Positions 34,091 to 34,150 of a stretch of 34,150 nt of DNA are shown piece by piece (position 1 is the first letter of the stretch; each line of letters begins with the position of its first letter). The translations under genes and the position numbers were made by a program. Source of the DNA: Pseudomonadota bacterium (GTDB taxonomy: Bacteria > Pseudomonadota > Gammaproteobacteria > Eutrophobiales > Eutrophobiaceae); the NCBI GenBank assembly GCA_022562175.1, contig JADFPU010000009.1, forward strand, positions 1-34,150, written 5' to 3'. The notes below the pieces were generated by a model, which saw nothing but the letters and a program-made list of their open reading frames with translations, did not search any database and had not been told where the DNA came from.

Positions 34091-34150
34091 ATGCACAGAC
34101 CCTTACGCATCGAGTACGCCGATGCCTACTACCCTGTATCCCCCACCTAA
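34091..34150 (+). pseudogene. 5' fragment of an IS200-like / REP-associated transposase (RAYT)
   Basis: The frame encodes MHRPLRIEYADAYYPVSPT and ends in TAA at the last base of the window. The start matches the family opening MxRPLRIEYxGAxYHVxxRGN. The upstream AAAGGGGTCAAGT (about 34037-34049) is like the leader that often precedes these genes. Only 19 of roughly 200-300 codons are present, with divergence after YY, so this is a remnant; more could lie beyond the window. Confidence 0.6.

Overview
The window reads as the chromosome of a gammaproteobacterium that probably fixes CO2. It has fis downstream of a dusB-derived reading frame, monofunctional hisB next to hisH, an MsbA-type lipid A flippase, UvrD and PmbA/TldE. 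It also has a proteobacterial phosphoribulokinase, the committed step of the Calvin cycle, which points to a chemolithoautotroph or phototroph. No RuBisCO gene lies in the window, so the autotrophy is inferred. The species cannot be named from sequence alone.

Layout: positions 1-237 are a small non-coding element with perfect 16-bp terminal inverted repeats, directly against the start codon of a DUF3426 zinc-ribbon protein. Then come a severely shortened dusB that overlaps fis, followed by purH, purD and an HU-like protein, closed by a strong bidirectional terminator (1-5.4 kb). Next are hisB-hisH (minus), hemF (plus), a ParA-type ATPase and phosphoribulokinase (minus), and msbA (plus), to 11.4 kb. 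The 11.4-16.4 kb block is on the minus strand: a cNMP-domain diguanylate cyclase and a MoxR / DUF58 / transglutaminase (TgpA) cluster. From 16.9 to 22.2 kb is a tightly packed signalling operon: a four-PAS histidine kinase, a protein made only of two receiver domains, and a REC-PAS-GGDEF-EAL protein. It looks like a phosphorelay feeding cyclic-di-GMP turnover. PmbA/TldE, UvrD, an orphan TRAP binding lipoprotein and a membrane-anchored cytochrome c follow, to 27.5 kb.

From 27.6 kb the character changes. A tRNA-Arg(CCG) is preceded by a broken 5' copy of itself carrying three small hairpins, two of which present AGGA loops. Behind the tRNA is an AT-richer accessory region: an IS256-family element, an ISNCY/IS1202-like transposase with only one recognisable end, a glutamine amidotransferase, an amidohydrolase with its middle deleted, a GFA-cupin-GFA cluster whose last gene is frameshifted, and the first 19 codons of an IS200-like/REP-associated transposase ending at the last base. 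This looks like a decaying island beside a tRNA gene.

Most interesting points: (1) the 82-codon dusB relic that keeps its 4-bp overlap with fis; (2) the tRNA-Arg relic with AGGA-loop hairpins; (3) the kinase / REC-REC / REC-GGDEF-EAL operon; (4) the apparent lack of a standard start codon for msbA; (5) the single-base frameshift in the second GFA gene.
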